55,930 bases of DNA from assembly GCA_021793675.1 (NCBI GenBank), contig JAJYSG010000008.1, forward strand, positions 1-55,930, read 5' to 3'. Of the stretch, positions 10,552-21,963 are shown piece after piece. Numbering within the stretch: position 1 is the stretch's first letter; each line of letters opens with the position of its first letter. Position numbers and translations under genes: made by a program. This DNA is from Actinomycetes bacterium. GTDB lineage: Bacteria > Actinomycetota > Actinomycetes > Actinomycetales > Cellulomonadaceae. The notes below the pieces were generated by a model. It saw nothing but the letters and a program-made list of their open reading frames with translations, ran no database searches and was not told the origin of the DNA.

Positions 10552-11300
10552 ACGTCACCTACCTGCGGATCGACCTGGTGCGGCAGCTGCGCGACGGGAT
10601 GTACATCTCTTTCGTCATCGCGCTGCCCGTGGTGATGTACCTGTTGTTCGGCACGGCGTTCGGCGCGAGCGCCGACGTGGTGGGCCGGGGGGACACGCGG
10701 TTCTACGTCATGAGCGCCATGGCCGCGTACGGGGCGTCGGTGGGCGCCACCTCGATCGCGGCCTCGGCCGCCATGGAGCTGCTGCAGGGGTGGGGACGCC
10801 AGCTCGCGCTGACGCCGCTGCGGCCACCGGCGTTCGTCGCCACCAAGGTCGTCGTGGCGCTGGCCGTCTCGGCGGTCGGGGCGCTCGCCGTCACCGTCGT
10901 CGGCGCCGCGACCGGTGCGCACGTCAGCGCCTTGTGGGTGTGGATCGTGACGTTCCTCGTCGCGTGGCTCGGGTCGTCGCTGTTCGCGCTGTACGGCCTG
11001 GTGGTGGCCCAGGTGTTCCGCTCCGAGACCGCGATCGGCGTGGCGTCCGCCTCGCTCGTCGTCTGGGCGTTCTTCGGGAACCTGTTCGTGCCGCTGTCCG
11101 GCACGGTGCAGCAGATCGCGCGGTGGACGCCGATGTACGGCTACGCGGGGCTCGTGCGGTGGTCGCAGATGCAGGGCCACTCGGTGACGAGCAGCCAGGT
11201 GGACCCGCTGTGGCTGCTGGTCCTCAACTGGGTGGCGTGGGCGGCGGCCTTCGCCGTGCTGGCCACCTGGGCCAACCGTCGGGGCCGCGCCCGGCAGTGA
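10548..11300 (+). CDS. ABC-2 type transporter permease
   Basis: A 250-residue membrane subunit with six hydrophobic segments: one near residues 20-40, pairs around 55-130 and 130-190, and the last at about 222-242. This is the ABC-2 export permease layout. The GTG start overlaps the ATPase gene stop (GTGA). It works with the upstream ATPase in export of an unknown compound, perhaps a hydrophobic drug or lipid. The convergent APH gene ends 40 bp after it. Confidence 0.9.
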   Translation: MNVTYLRIDLVRQLRDGMYISFVIALPVVMYLLFGTAFGASADVVGRGDTRFYVMSAMAAYGASVGATSIAASAAMELLQGWGRQLALTPLRPPAFVATKVVVALAVSAVGALAVTVVGAATGAHVSALWVWIVTFLVAWLGSSLFALYGLVVAQVFRSETAIGVASASLVVWAFFGNLFVPLSGTVQQIARWTPMYGYAGLVRWSQMQGHSVTSSQVDPLWLLVLNWVAWAAAFAVLATWANRRGRARQ

Positions 11301-11340
11301 CGGGCCGGGGCCGGCGCCGGTCGACCGAGGGGGCTGGCGG

Positions 11341-12249
11341 TCAGCGCGGTGCTGCGGTGCGCGGTCCGGCCGTCAGCTCGCGGAGCGCGTGCCCGCCCGC
11401 GGCCGCCAGGCCCGGGTGCTGCTCGGGGTGCGCGGTGTACGTCGGCACCAGGGCGGCGGCCCAGGCCCGAGCGCGGACGGCCAGCGCCGCGAGCTGTGGC
11501 GAGCCGCACGGCGACGCGGCGGCGTAGGCGTCCCAGAACCGGGCCCGCCCCGACGGCGTGAACATGGCCCACACGGCGCCGAGGTCGGACGCCGGGTCGC
11601 CGGCGGTGACGTCCCCGAAGTCGAGGATCCCCGCCAGGTGCCCGTGCTCGTCCAGCAGGTTGGCCGGATGCGGGTCGCCGTGCAACCACACCGGCGGGCG
11701 GTCCCACGCCGGTGCTGCCAGGCCGTCCCGCCAGGCGCGCAGCAGCGCGTCGCGCAGCGGGTGGGCCGCCAGGCGTGGGCGCACCGCGGCGTCGCGCGCC
11801 GCGAGCGGCACGCCCCGGAACGGGTTGGCGGGCGCGTCTGCCGGGGCCGGCTGGTGCAGGGCGGCCAGGGCTGCGGCCAGCTCCTCGGCCCAGGCGTCCC
11901 GGTCCGCCGGGGTCAGCGCGTCGGCCGGGCGGCCGGCCAGCCACGGCACGACGCTCCACGGCCACCGGTAGCCGGCGCCGGGACGTCCGACGCGCACCGG
12001 GACCGGCACCGGGACCGGGACCAGGGGAGCCAGCACGGACAGCCACCGCTGCTCGTGCGCGACGAGCGGAGCGGCCGCCGCACGCGCGGGCAGCCGGACG
12101 GCGAGCTCCGGTCCGAGCCGGAACGTCACGTTGTCCCAGCCCTGGGCCGCACGCACGAGCGGCAGGTCCGCGAGGTCGCGGTGCTGGGCCGCCAGGAGCG
12201 TGCGCACCAGCCGATCGGAGACCTCGACCTCGTGCCGCGGGTGCGTCAC
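11341..12249 (-). CDS. Aminoglycoside phosphotransferase (APH) family kinase-like protein
   Basis: A 302-residue kinase-fold protein. The catalytic loop is WLHGDPHPANLL (HGDxxxxN) and the metal-binding motif is ILDFGDVTAGD, both near residues 190-225; the N-lobe contains an Arg/Leu-rich nucleotide region. The family phosphorylates small molecules such as aminoglycosides, choline, homoserine or sugars; the substrate here is unknown and resistance should not be assumed. The GTG start overlaps the Nudix gene stop by four bases, the last of four coupled genes. The segment VPVPVPVRV is encoded by a run of near-identical hexanucleotides. Confidence 0.85.
   Translation of the reverse strand: MTHPRHEVEVSDRLVRTLLAAQHRDLADLPLVRAAQGWDNVTFRLGPELAVRLPARAAAAPLVAHEQRWLSVLAPLVPVPVPVPVRVGRPGAGYRWPWSVVPWLAGRPADALTPADRDAWAEELAAALAALHQPAPADAPANPFRGVPLAARDAAVRPRLAAHPLRDALLRAWRDGLAAPAWDRPPVWLHGDPHPANLLDEHGHLAGILDFGDVTAGDPASDLGAVWAMFTPSGRARFWDAYAAASPCGSPQLAALAVRARAWAAALVPTYTAHPEQHPGLAAAGGHALRELTAGPRTAAPR
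11995..12024. repeat. Hexanucleotide tandem repeat inside the APH-family gene
   Basis: Five consecutive six-base units (CACCGG, GACCGG, CACCGG, GACCGG, GACCAG on the plus strand) encode the Val-Pro repeat of the APH-like protein. The unit is a multiple of three, so unit gain or loss would keep the frame and only change the length of the Pro-Val linker. Confidence 0.6.
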
Positions 12250-12916
12250 GGCTGCACCGTGCGCTCGCGCGGCCACGGCCGGGTCCAGCCGAGCGCGTCG
12301 AACAGCCCGTCGAGGACGATCGCGGTGAACCCCCAGACCAGCACGTCGGCGACCTCGAACGCGGGGGTCCGCACCGTGGCCCCGCCGCGGTGATGGGCGA
12401 CCACGGCACGGTGCGCCGGGTCGAGCAGGTCGGCGACCGGCACGCGAAACACGTCGACGGTCTCCGCGTGGTCCACCGCCGCCACGGCCGACGGGCGTGC
12501 CCACCACGCCGGCACGGGCGTCACCCGGTGGTTGCTCACCGGGAGCGCGAGATCGGCGAGCCTGCCGAGCACCTCGACGCCCGCCGGGTCGAGCCCGGTC
12601 TCCTCGACGGCTTCCCGCACGGCAGCCTGCTCCGGCGTCTCGCCCGGCTCCACACCACCGCCGGGGAAGGACACCTGGCCGGGGTGGTGGCCCAGCGTCG
12701 CGGCACGGCGCTGCAGCAGCACGTCGAGCTCGTCCGGCACCGGGCCCCCGGCACCTGCCGGCACGCTGTCGAGCCGGCCGAACAGCACGAGCACCGCGGC
12801 GTGCCGTGCACCGTCCGGCACCGCCAGCACCCGGGTGGCGTCGGCGTGCCAGTCGATGCCACGCCGGACGAGCGCCGCGAGCTGGTCCCGCGCCCCCGTG
12901 CCCGGGGGCGTCGCCG

Positions 12917-12920
<4 letters not shown>
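12246..12920 (-). CDS. Nudix hydrolase (CoA pyrophosphatase-like)
   Basis: A 224-residue hydrolase. The Nudix box GX5EX7REXXEEXG is intact (GGVEPGETPEQAAVREAVEE followed by TG, about residues 93-115), preceded by HHPGQVSFPGG, which together with the length recalls the CoA/acyl-CoA pyrophosphatase (NudL/YeaB) group. It should cleave a nucleoside diphosphate linked to another group. GTGA overlaps join it to the amidotransferase gene upstream and the APH-like gene downstream. The start at 12920 is set by the overlap and gives a normal family length. Confidence 0.88.
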
Positions 12921-16430
<3,510 letters not shown>

Positions 16431-16507
16431 GCACCACTCTCCCTCGGGTTCGGGGGCGTCACCTGCCGGACGGCCGTGAGGTCGACGCTAGGTCCGCCGC
16501 GGGAGGT

Positions 16508-16526
16508 TCGCACCACGTGGGTGCGA
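16508..16526. promoter_or_regulatory. Inverted repeat in the dxs / solute-binding gene intergenic region
   Basis: TCGCACC-ACGTG-GGTGCGA is a perfect 7-bp dyad with a 5-bp spacer. It lies 78 bp before the divergent lipoprotein start and about 20 bp before a TACAGT -10-like box (16547-16552) that could serve dxs. Its position over a likely -35 region suggests an operator for one or both genes; the binding protein is unknown. Confidence 0.5.
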
Positions 16527-16631
16527 CGCGGCGGCCGCGGACGACCTACAGTGGACGGCCGGGCGTCGCCACGCCCGACGCCCACCGGTGCTGCGGGGGG
16601 CGGCGTCGCCCAGGAGTGCGCGGAGGTGGGT

Positions 16632-18539
16632 GTGGGTCTGCTCGAGGAGATCCGCTCGCCCGCCGACGTGCGTCGACTGACGTCGCGCCAGGTGGACGCG
16701 CTGGCGGTGGAGGTCCGGCGCTTCCTGGTCGCCGAGGTGTCCCGCACCGGCGGCCACCTCGGCCCGAACCTCGGCGTCGTCGAGCTGACCATCGCGCTGC
16801 ACCGCGTGTTCGAGTCGCCGCGCGACACGATCGTCTTCGACACCGGGCACCAGGCCTACGTCCACAAGCTGCTCACGGGCCGCACCGACTTCTCCCGGCT
16901 ACGCCGCTCCGGCGGCCTGTCGGGCTACCCGAGCCGTGCCGAGTCGGTGCATGACGTGCTCGAGAACTCGCACGCGTCGGCGGCCCTCAGCTGGGCGGAC
17001 GGCATCGCCAAGGCGAACGAGGTGCGTGGCCAGCCGCAGCGGCACGTCGTCGCCGTCGTCGGGGACGGCGCGCTGACCGGGGGCATGGCCTGGGAGGCGC
17101 TCAACAACATCGCGGCCGGCCAGGACCGCCGGCTCGTCGTCGTCGTCAACGACAACGGCCGCTCGTACGCGCCGACGATCGGCGGCCTGGCCCGCCACCT
17201 CGACGCGCTGCGCACCGCGAGGTCGTACGAGTCGGTGCTGTCGTGGGGGAAGTCGACGCTGCGCCGCTCGGGCGCGCCGGGCCGGATGGTGTACGACGCC
17301 CTGCACGGCGTGAAGAAGGGTGTCAAGGACATCGTCGCCCCGCAGGGCATGTTCGAGGACCTCGGGCTGAAGTACGTCGGTCCGGTCGACGGGCACGACG
17401 AGCGGGCGGTGGAGCAGGCGCTCCGGCGCGCGAAGGCGTACGGCGGACCGGTGATCGTGCACGTCATCACCGAGAAGGGGCGCGGCTACTCCCCGGCGGA
17501 GCAGGACGTCGCCGACCGTTTCCACGCCGTGGGGCAGATCCATCCGGAGACCGGTCTGCCGGTGGCGCCCTCCCGGTTCGGCTGGACCAGCGTGTTCGCC
17601 GACGAGATCGTCCGCATCGCGCGGCGCCGGCCGGACGTGGTGGGGATCACGGCGGCGATGCTGCAGCCGGTGGGCCTGGCGCCGTTCGCGGCGGAGTTCC
17701 CGGGGCGGGTGTTCGACGTCGGGATCGCGGAGCAGCACGCCGCGGCCTCGGCGGCGGGCATGGCGTTCGCGGGCCTGCACCCGGTGGTGGCGGTCTACGC
17801 GACGTTCCTCAACCGCGCGTTCGACCAGATGCTCATGGACGTCGCGCTGCACCGCGCGGGCGTGACCTTCGTGCTCGACCGGGCCGGCATCACGGGCGAC
17901 GACGGACCGAGCCACAACGGCATGTGGGACGTCGCGATGCTCGCCATGGTGCCCGGGCTGCGCCTGGCGGCGCCGCGCGACGAGGACACGTTGCGGGCCG
18001 CGCTGCGCGTCGCGGTGGACGTCGACGACGCCCCGACCGTCATCCGGTACCCCAAGGGTCCGGTGCCGGAGCCGGTGCCGGCCCTCGAGGACCGGGACGG
18101 GGTGGACGTGCTCGCCCGGCACGAGGGTGCGACGCCGGACGCGCGCCGTGTGCTCGTCGTCGGCGTGGGGCCCATGGTCCCGACGGCGCTGGAGGTCGGC
18201 CGGCTGCTGGCGGCGCACGGGCTCGCGGTGACGGTGGTGGACCCGCGATGGGTGATCCCGGTGCCGACGGCCCTCGTCAAGCTCGCGGGGGAGCACGACC
18301 ACGTGGTGTGCGTCGAGGACGGCCTGGTCGAGGGTGGTGCGGGTGCGACGCTCGGTCAGCGCGCCCGTGAGCAGGGCATCGGTACTCCGGTCCGGGCCTT
18401 CGGTGTACCACGGCAGTTCCTGCCGCACGCCACGCGGGACGAGCTCGTCGACGCGCTCCGGCTGCGGCCGAACGACATCGCGGCCGACACCCTGGCGGCG
18501 CTCGAGGAGCCGCCCGGGAGCCCCCACCGAGGACGATAG
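16632..18539 (+). CDS. dxs: 1-deoxy-D-xylulose-5-phosphate synthase
   Basis: A 635-residue thiamine-diphosphate transketolase-like enzyme that condenses pyruvate and glyceraldehyde 3-phosphate in the first step of the MEP isoprenoid pathway. The ThDP motif [16 protein letters not shown] is near residues 145-160, [14 protein letters not shown] near 75, and the central and C-terminal transketolase domains follow ([15 protein letters not shown]). The GTG at 16632 gives the usual MGLLEEI N-terminus and sits 5 nt after GGAGG; the GTG at 16626 overlaps that site. An 80-bp gap with a pfl promoter follows. Confidence 0.96.
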   Translation: MGLLEEIRSPADVRRLTSRQVDALAVEVRRFLVAEVSRTGGHLGPNLGVVELTIALHRVFESPRDTIVFDTGHQAYVHKLLTGRTDFSRLRRSGGLSGYPSRAESVHDVLENSHASAALSWADGIAKANEVRGQPQRHVVAVVGDGALTGGMAWEALNNIAAGQDRRLVVVVNDNGRSYAPTIGGLARHLDALRTARSYESVLSWGKSTLRRSGAPGRMVYDALHGVKKGVKDIVAPQGMFEDLGLKYVGPVDGHDERAVEQALRRAKAYGGPVIVHVITEKGRGYSPAEQDVADRFHAVGQIHPETGLPVAPSRFGWTSVFADEIVRIARRRPDVVGITAAMLQPVGLAPFAAEFPGRVFDVGIAEQHAAASAAGMAFAGLHPVVAVYATFLNRAFDQMLMDVALHRAGVTFVLDRAGITGDDGPSHNGMWDVAMLAMVPGLRLAAPRDEDTLRAALRVAVDVDDAPTVIRYPKGPVPEPVPALEDRDGVDVLARHEGATPDARRVLVVGVGPMVPTALEVGRLLAAHGLAVTVVDPRWVIPVPTALVKLAGEHDHVVCVEDGLVEGGAGATLGQRAREQGIGTPVRAFGVPRQFLPHATRDELVDALRLRPNDIAADTLAALEEPPGSPHRGR

Positions 18540-18546
18540 TCCCGAG

Positions 18547-18573
18547 ACATCCCATGTATTTTCGGGATACCGT
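18547..18573 (+). promoter_or_regulatory. Promoter/operator of the first PFL gene
   Basis: ACATCCCATGT (18547-18557) is an ACAT-CCC-ATGT dyad. It is followed 10 bp later by TACCGT (18568-18573), a good -10 box, 46 bp before the start codon. It also lies inside a TCCCGA (18540-18545) / TCGGGA (18562-18567) inverted repeat that could act as the dxs terminator. Nearly the same motif in the same position precedes the second PFL gene. Confidence 0.5.
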
Positions 18574-18619
18574 CATGACCAGCGTCGATGCCTGGTGACG
18601 CCAACCCGAAGGGGGCCCG

Positions 18620-20884
18620 ATGCCCAGCGACACGCGCGCGCGTGAGGCCGTGGACGCGCTGCCCGGTGCGTGGCTGGGTTTTGTCGGCGGGCCCTGGGTC
18701 GACGAGGTCGACGTCCGGGACTTCGTGCAGCGCAACTACACGCCGTACTGCGGCGACGGCAGCTTCCTCGCCGGTCCCACCGCGCGGACCCGGTCGTTGT
18801 GGGCCACCGTCGAGGGCCTGATCGCCGCCGAGCGCGTCGGTGACTACCGGGTGGACGCCACCACCCCGTCACGCATCACGTCCCACGCCCCGGGGTACGT
18901 CGCCAAGGACCGCGAGATCGTCGTCGGCCTGCAGACCGACGAGCCGCTGAAGCGCGCCATCATGCCGAACGGCGGCTGGCAGGCGGTGCGTCAGGCGCTC
19001 GAGGAGCACGGCTACGAGGCGCCCGCGCTGCTCGACGAGGTGTTCACCACCTACCGCAAGACCTTCGCTGACGGCGTCCTCGACGTGTACCCGCCCGCGG
19101 TGCGGGCCGCCCGCAGCGCGCAGATCATCACCGGTCTGCCGGACGACTTCGGTCGCGGCCAGATCGTCGGCGACTACCGCCGGGTGCCGTTGTACGGCGT
19201 CGACGCGCTCGTCGCCGCCAAGCGCCTGGAGAAGGCGACCCTCGACATGGAGCGGTCGACCGAGGAGGTCATCCGCGACCGCGAGGAGCTCGCCGAGCAG
19301 ATCCGCGCCCTCGCCGACCTCGCGGCGATGGCCTCGTCGTACGGCTACGACATCTCCCGGCCGGCGGCCACTGCGCGCGAGGCGGTGCAGTGGCTCTACT
19401 TCGCGTACCTGGCGGCGATCAAGGAGCAGAACGGTGCGGCGATGTCGCTCGGGCGCACGTCGACGTTCCTCGACGTGTACCTGCAGCGGGACCTCGTCAC
19501 CGGGCGGATCACCGAGGAGGAGGCGCAGGAGCTCGTCGACGACCTCGTCATCAAGCTGCGTCTGGTGCGGTTCCTGCGCACCGCGGAGTACGACGAGCTG
19601 TGCGCGGGCGAGCCGACCTGGGTCACCGAGACGATCGGTGGCATGGGGGAGGACGGGCGCCCCCTGGTGACCAAGAGCTCCTTCCGGTTCCTGCAGACGG
19701 TGCGCGACCTCGGGTCGGCGCCCGAGCCCAACCTCACGGTGCTGTGGAGCGACCGGCTGCCGCAGGGGTTCAAGGACTTCTGCGCCCGCGTCTCGCTGGA
19801 GACCTCGGCCGTGCAGTACGAGTCGGACGAGCTGATCCGCAGCGCGTGGGGCGACGACGCGGCCATCGCCAGCGCGGTGTCGCCGTTGCGCATCGGCAAG
19901 CAGGTGCAGTTCGTCGGCGGCCGCATCAACCTGGCCAAGGCGCTGCTCTATGCCATCAACGGCGGGCGCGACGAGGTGACGGGGCGCCAGGTGGCGCCGC
20001 TTTCGGCGCCGGTGGAGGGCGAGCTCCTCGACTACGACGACGTGCTGGCCAAGCTCGACCGCACGCTCGACTGGCTCGCCGAGACGTACGTCGACGCCCT
20101 GAACTGCGTGCACTTCATGCACGACAAGTACTCCTACGAGCGGCTCGCGATGGCGCTGCACGACCGCACGGTGCTGCGCACGCTCTCCTGCGGCGTCGCC
20201 GGGCTGTCGGTGGTCGCGGACTCGCTGTCGGCGATCCGGTACGCCACGGTGCACGCGCTGCGCACCACGGACGGGCTGGTGACGGAGTTCGCCGTGGAGG
20301 GCGGCTACCCGAGCTTCGGCAACGACGACGACCGCGTGGACGAGATCGCGGCGAGCCTGCTGCACAGCTTCATGACGAAGATCCGGCGGATGCCGACGTA
20401 CCGCAACGCGCTGCACACCCAGAACGTGCTGACCGTGACGTCCAACGTGCTGTACGGGCGGATCACCGGCTCGACGCCGGACGGCCGGCGCGCGGGCGAG
20501 CCGTTCGCCCCCGGCGCCAACCCGATGAACGGCCGCGACACGCACGGCATGCTGGCCTCGGCGCTGTCCGTCGCCAAGCTGCCGTACTCCGACGCGCAGG
20601 ACGGGGTCTCGTTGACCACCTCGGTGACGCCCGACGGGCTGGGCCGTACGGACGAGGAGCGCGTCGCCAACGTGGTGGGCCTGCTGGACGCCTACATGCT
20701 CTCCAGCGGCTACCACCTCAACCTCAACGTCCTCGACAAGGGCACGCTGCTCGACGCGATGGACAACCCCGACAGGTACCCCAACCTCACCATCCGGGTG
20801 TCGGGCTATGCGGTGAACTTCGTCCGCCTCACGCGCGAGCAGCAGCTCGACGTGCTGAGCCGCACGTTCCATGTGACGGTGTAG
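18620..20884 (+). CDS. Pyruvate formate-lyase-like glycyl radical protein lacking the catalytic Cys pair
   Basis: A 754-residue protein, full PFL length and clearly homologous throughout ([13 protein letters not shown] near 31-43, [20 protein letters not shown], the C-terminal radical loop [10 protein letters not shown] with Gly729). However the catalytic Cys418-Cys419 pair of E. coli PFL is Ser418-Ala419 (IASAVSPL; codons AGC GCG at 19871-19876), the pyruvate-binding Arg176 equivalent is Gln181 (GRGQ), and Phe432 is Val432; Arg435 and the Trp of the pocket remain. Ordinary PFL chemistry (pyruvate + CoA to acetyl-CoA + formate) therefore looks impossible, while activation to a glycyl radical still looks possible. 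It is followed 5 bp later by pflA and then by a canonical pflB. The ATG has a GAAGGGGG site. Confidence 0.93.
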   Translation: MPSDTRAREAVDALPGAWLGFVGGPWVDEVDVRDFVQRNYTPYCGDGSFLAGPTARTRSLWATVEGLIAAERVGDYRVDATTPSRITSHAPGYVAKDREIVVGLQTDEPLKRAIMPNGGWQAVRQALEEHGYEAPALLDEVFTTYRKTFADGVLDVYPPAVRAARSAQIITGLPDDFGRGQIVGDYRRVPLYGVDALVAAKRLEKATLDMERSTEEVIRDREELAEQIRALADLAAMASSYGYDISRPAATAREAVQWLYFAYLAAIKEQNGAAMSLGRTSTFLDVYLQRDLVTGRITEEEAQELVDDLVIKLRLVRFLRTAEYDELCAGEPTWVTETIGGMGEDGRPLVTKSSFRFLQTVRDLGSAPEPNLTVLWSDRLPQGFKDFCARVSLETSAVQYESDELIRSAWGDDAAIASAVSPLRIGKQVQFVGGRINLAKALLYAINGGRDEVTGRQVAPLSAPVEGELLDYDDVLAKLDRTLDWLAETYVDALNCVHFMHDKYSYERLAMALHDRTVLRTLSCGVAGLSVVADSLSAIRYATVHALRTTDGLVTEFAVEGGYPSFGNDDDRVDEIAASLLHSFMTKIRRMPTYRNALHTQNVLTVTSNVLYGRITGSTPDGRRAGEPFAPGANPMNGRDTHGMLASALSVAKLPYSDAQDGVSLTTSVTPDGLGRTDEERVANVVGLLDAYMLSSGYHLNLNVLDKGTLLDAMDNPDRYPNLTIRVSGYAVNFVRLTREQQLDVLSRTFHVTV

Positions 20885-20889
20885 CGATC

Positions 20890-21765
20890 ATGAGCACCGG
20901 CACCGACGGCGCCCCCGTCGTCGAGCTCGGCACGCCCCTCGTCGGCGGCTCGACGCACCGGACGGCGGGTCAGGGCACCCAGGGCCTGGCCGGGACGGAC
21001 CTCGACCGGCCGGAGCGGCTCGCGCAGGTGCGCAGCGGCGAGCTCGGCTCGCTGCACTCCTGGGAGCTCGTGACGGCCGTCGACGGGCCGGGCACCCGGC
21101 TGACCGTGTTCCTCGCCGGCTGCCCGCTGCGCTGCCTGTACTGCCACAACCCCGACACGCTCGAGATGCGACGGGGCACCGACGTCACGGCCGACGAGCT
21201 GCTGAAGAAGGTGGCGCGCTACCGGGGCGTGTTCCGGGCGACCGGGGGCGGCCTGACGCTCTCGGGCGGCGAGCCGCTCATGCAGCCCGCGTTCGTCGCG
21301 CGCGTGCTGCGGGGCGCCACGGAGATGGGCGTCCACACGACGCTCGACACGTCGGGCTTCCTCGGCGCGGCGGCGACGGACGCCATGCTCGACGACCTCG
21401 ACCTCGTGCTGCTCGACGTCAAGTCCGGGATCCCGGACACCTACACCCGGGTCACGGGCCGCGAGCTGGCGCCCACGCTCGAGTTCGGCCGGCGGCTGTC
21501 CGACCACGGCGTGGCCATGTGGATCCGGTTCGTGCTCGTCCCCGACCTCACGGACGCCCGGGACAACGTGGAGGCGGTCGCGGACTACGTGAGCACGCTG
21601 TCGACGGTCGCTCGCGTCGAGGTGCTGCCGTTCCACCAGATGGGCCGCGACAAGTGGGACGAGCTGGGCATGCGGTACGAGCTGGGGGACACCCGACCGC
21701 CGACGCCGGAGCTCGTCGAGCGGGTCCGGGACCAGTTCCGCGCTCGGGGCCTCGAGGTCCACTGA
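20890..21765 (+). CDS. pflA: Pyruvate formate-lyase activating enzyme (radical SAM)
   Basis: A 291-residue radical SAM enzyme that uses a [4Fe-4S] cluster and SAM to abstract the pro-S hydrogen of the PFL radical glycine. The CxxxCxxC motif is Cys78/Cys82/Cys85 in CPLRCLYCHN, with the SAM motif LSGGEP near residue 120. There is an N-terminal extension of about 45 residues before the conserved HSWELVTAVDGPGTR start seen in E. coli PflA; a later in-frame GTG is an alternative initiator. It starts 5 bp after the Ser-Ala PFL paralogue, so it is co-transcribed with it, and a separate promoter region lies between it and pflB. Confidence 0.95.
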   Translation: MSTGTDGAPVVELGTPLVGGSTHRTAGQGTQGLAGTDLDRPERLAQVRSGELGSLHSWELVTAVDGPGTRLTVFLAGCPLRCLYCHNPDTLEMRRGTDVTADELLKKVARYRGVFRATGGGLTLSGGEPLMQPAFVARVLRGATEMGVHTTLDTSGFLGAAATDAMLDDLDLVLLDVKSGIPDTYTRVTGRELAPTLEFGRRLSDHGVAMWIRFVLVPDLTDARDNVEAVADYVSTLSTVARVEVLPFHQMGRDKWDELGMRYELGDTRPPTPELVERVRDQFRARGLEVH

Positions 21766-21850
21766 CGGCAGCGGTGCCGGTCCGGGACGGCGCCCGGGCC
21801 GCCCTGCGCGGCTGCGCTCTTGGCGCGCGCCGTGCCGGCCGTCGGCTCCT

Positions 21851-21866
21851 TGTGATGAGCGTCACA
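21851..21866. promoter_or_regulatory. TGTGA-N6-TCACA site upstream of pflB (Rex or CRP/FNR family)
   Basis: TGTGA-TGAGCG-TCACA is a perfect 5+5 dyad, extended on the left to TTGTGA. It matches the CRP/GlxR consensus and nearly matches the Rex (NADH/NAD+ sensor) consensus TTGTGA-N6-TCACAA. It is about 98 bp before the pflB ATG and about 67 bp before its -10 box. Control by redox or cAMP would suit a fermentative gene; which regulator binds cannot be told from the site alone. Confidence 0.6.
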
Positions 21867-21913
21867 TAACTCCCGACCTGGTCATTCGCTAAAGATGGGA
21901 CCTTTGTCTCAAG

Positions 21914-21938
21914 TCATCCCATGTCTCAAACCTAGGCT
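21914..21938 (+). promoter_or_regulatory. Promoter/operator of pflB with shared CATCCCATGT motif
   Basis: TCATCCCATGT (21914-21924) is followed 8 bp later by TAGGCT (21933-21938), a plausible -10 box, with the start codon at 21964. The motif is bracketed by two copies of TGTCTCAA (21905-21912, 21922-21929), and ATGGGA at 21895-21900 is the reverse complement of its TCCCAT. Ten of eleven bases equal the motif before the first PFL gene, at almost the same distance from the -10. Confidence 0.5.
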
Positions 21939-21963
21939 GGTGGCATTCCCAAGGAGGGACGCC

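Noticed and set aside
11995..12024. CRISPR-like or phase-variation repeat.
   Set aside because: Only five 6-bp units, in frame, coding for a Val-Pro linker; no spacers, and unit changes would not switch the gene off.
11341..12249. Antibiotic-resistance aminoglycoside phosphotransferase.
   Set aside because: Family membership alone does not show drug resistance; the operon context is nucleotide metabolism.
18620..20884. Sequencing error as the cause of the Ser-Ala/Gln changes in the first PFL.
   Set aside because: At least four substitutions would be needed for the Cys-Cys to Ser-Ala change alone, plus independent changes at Arg181 and Phe432, with no frameshift and normal codon bias throughout.
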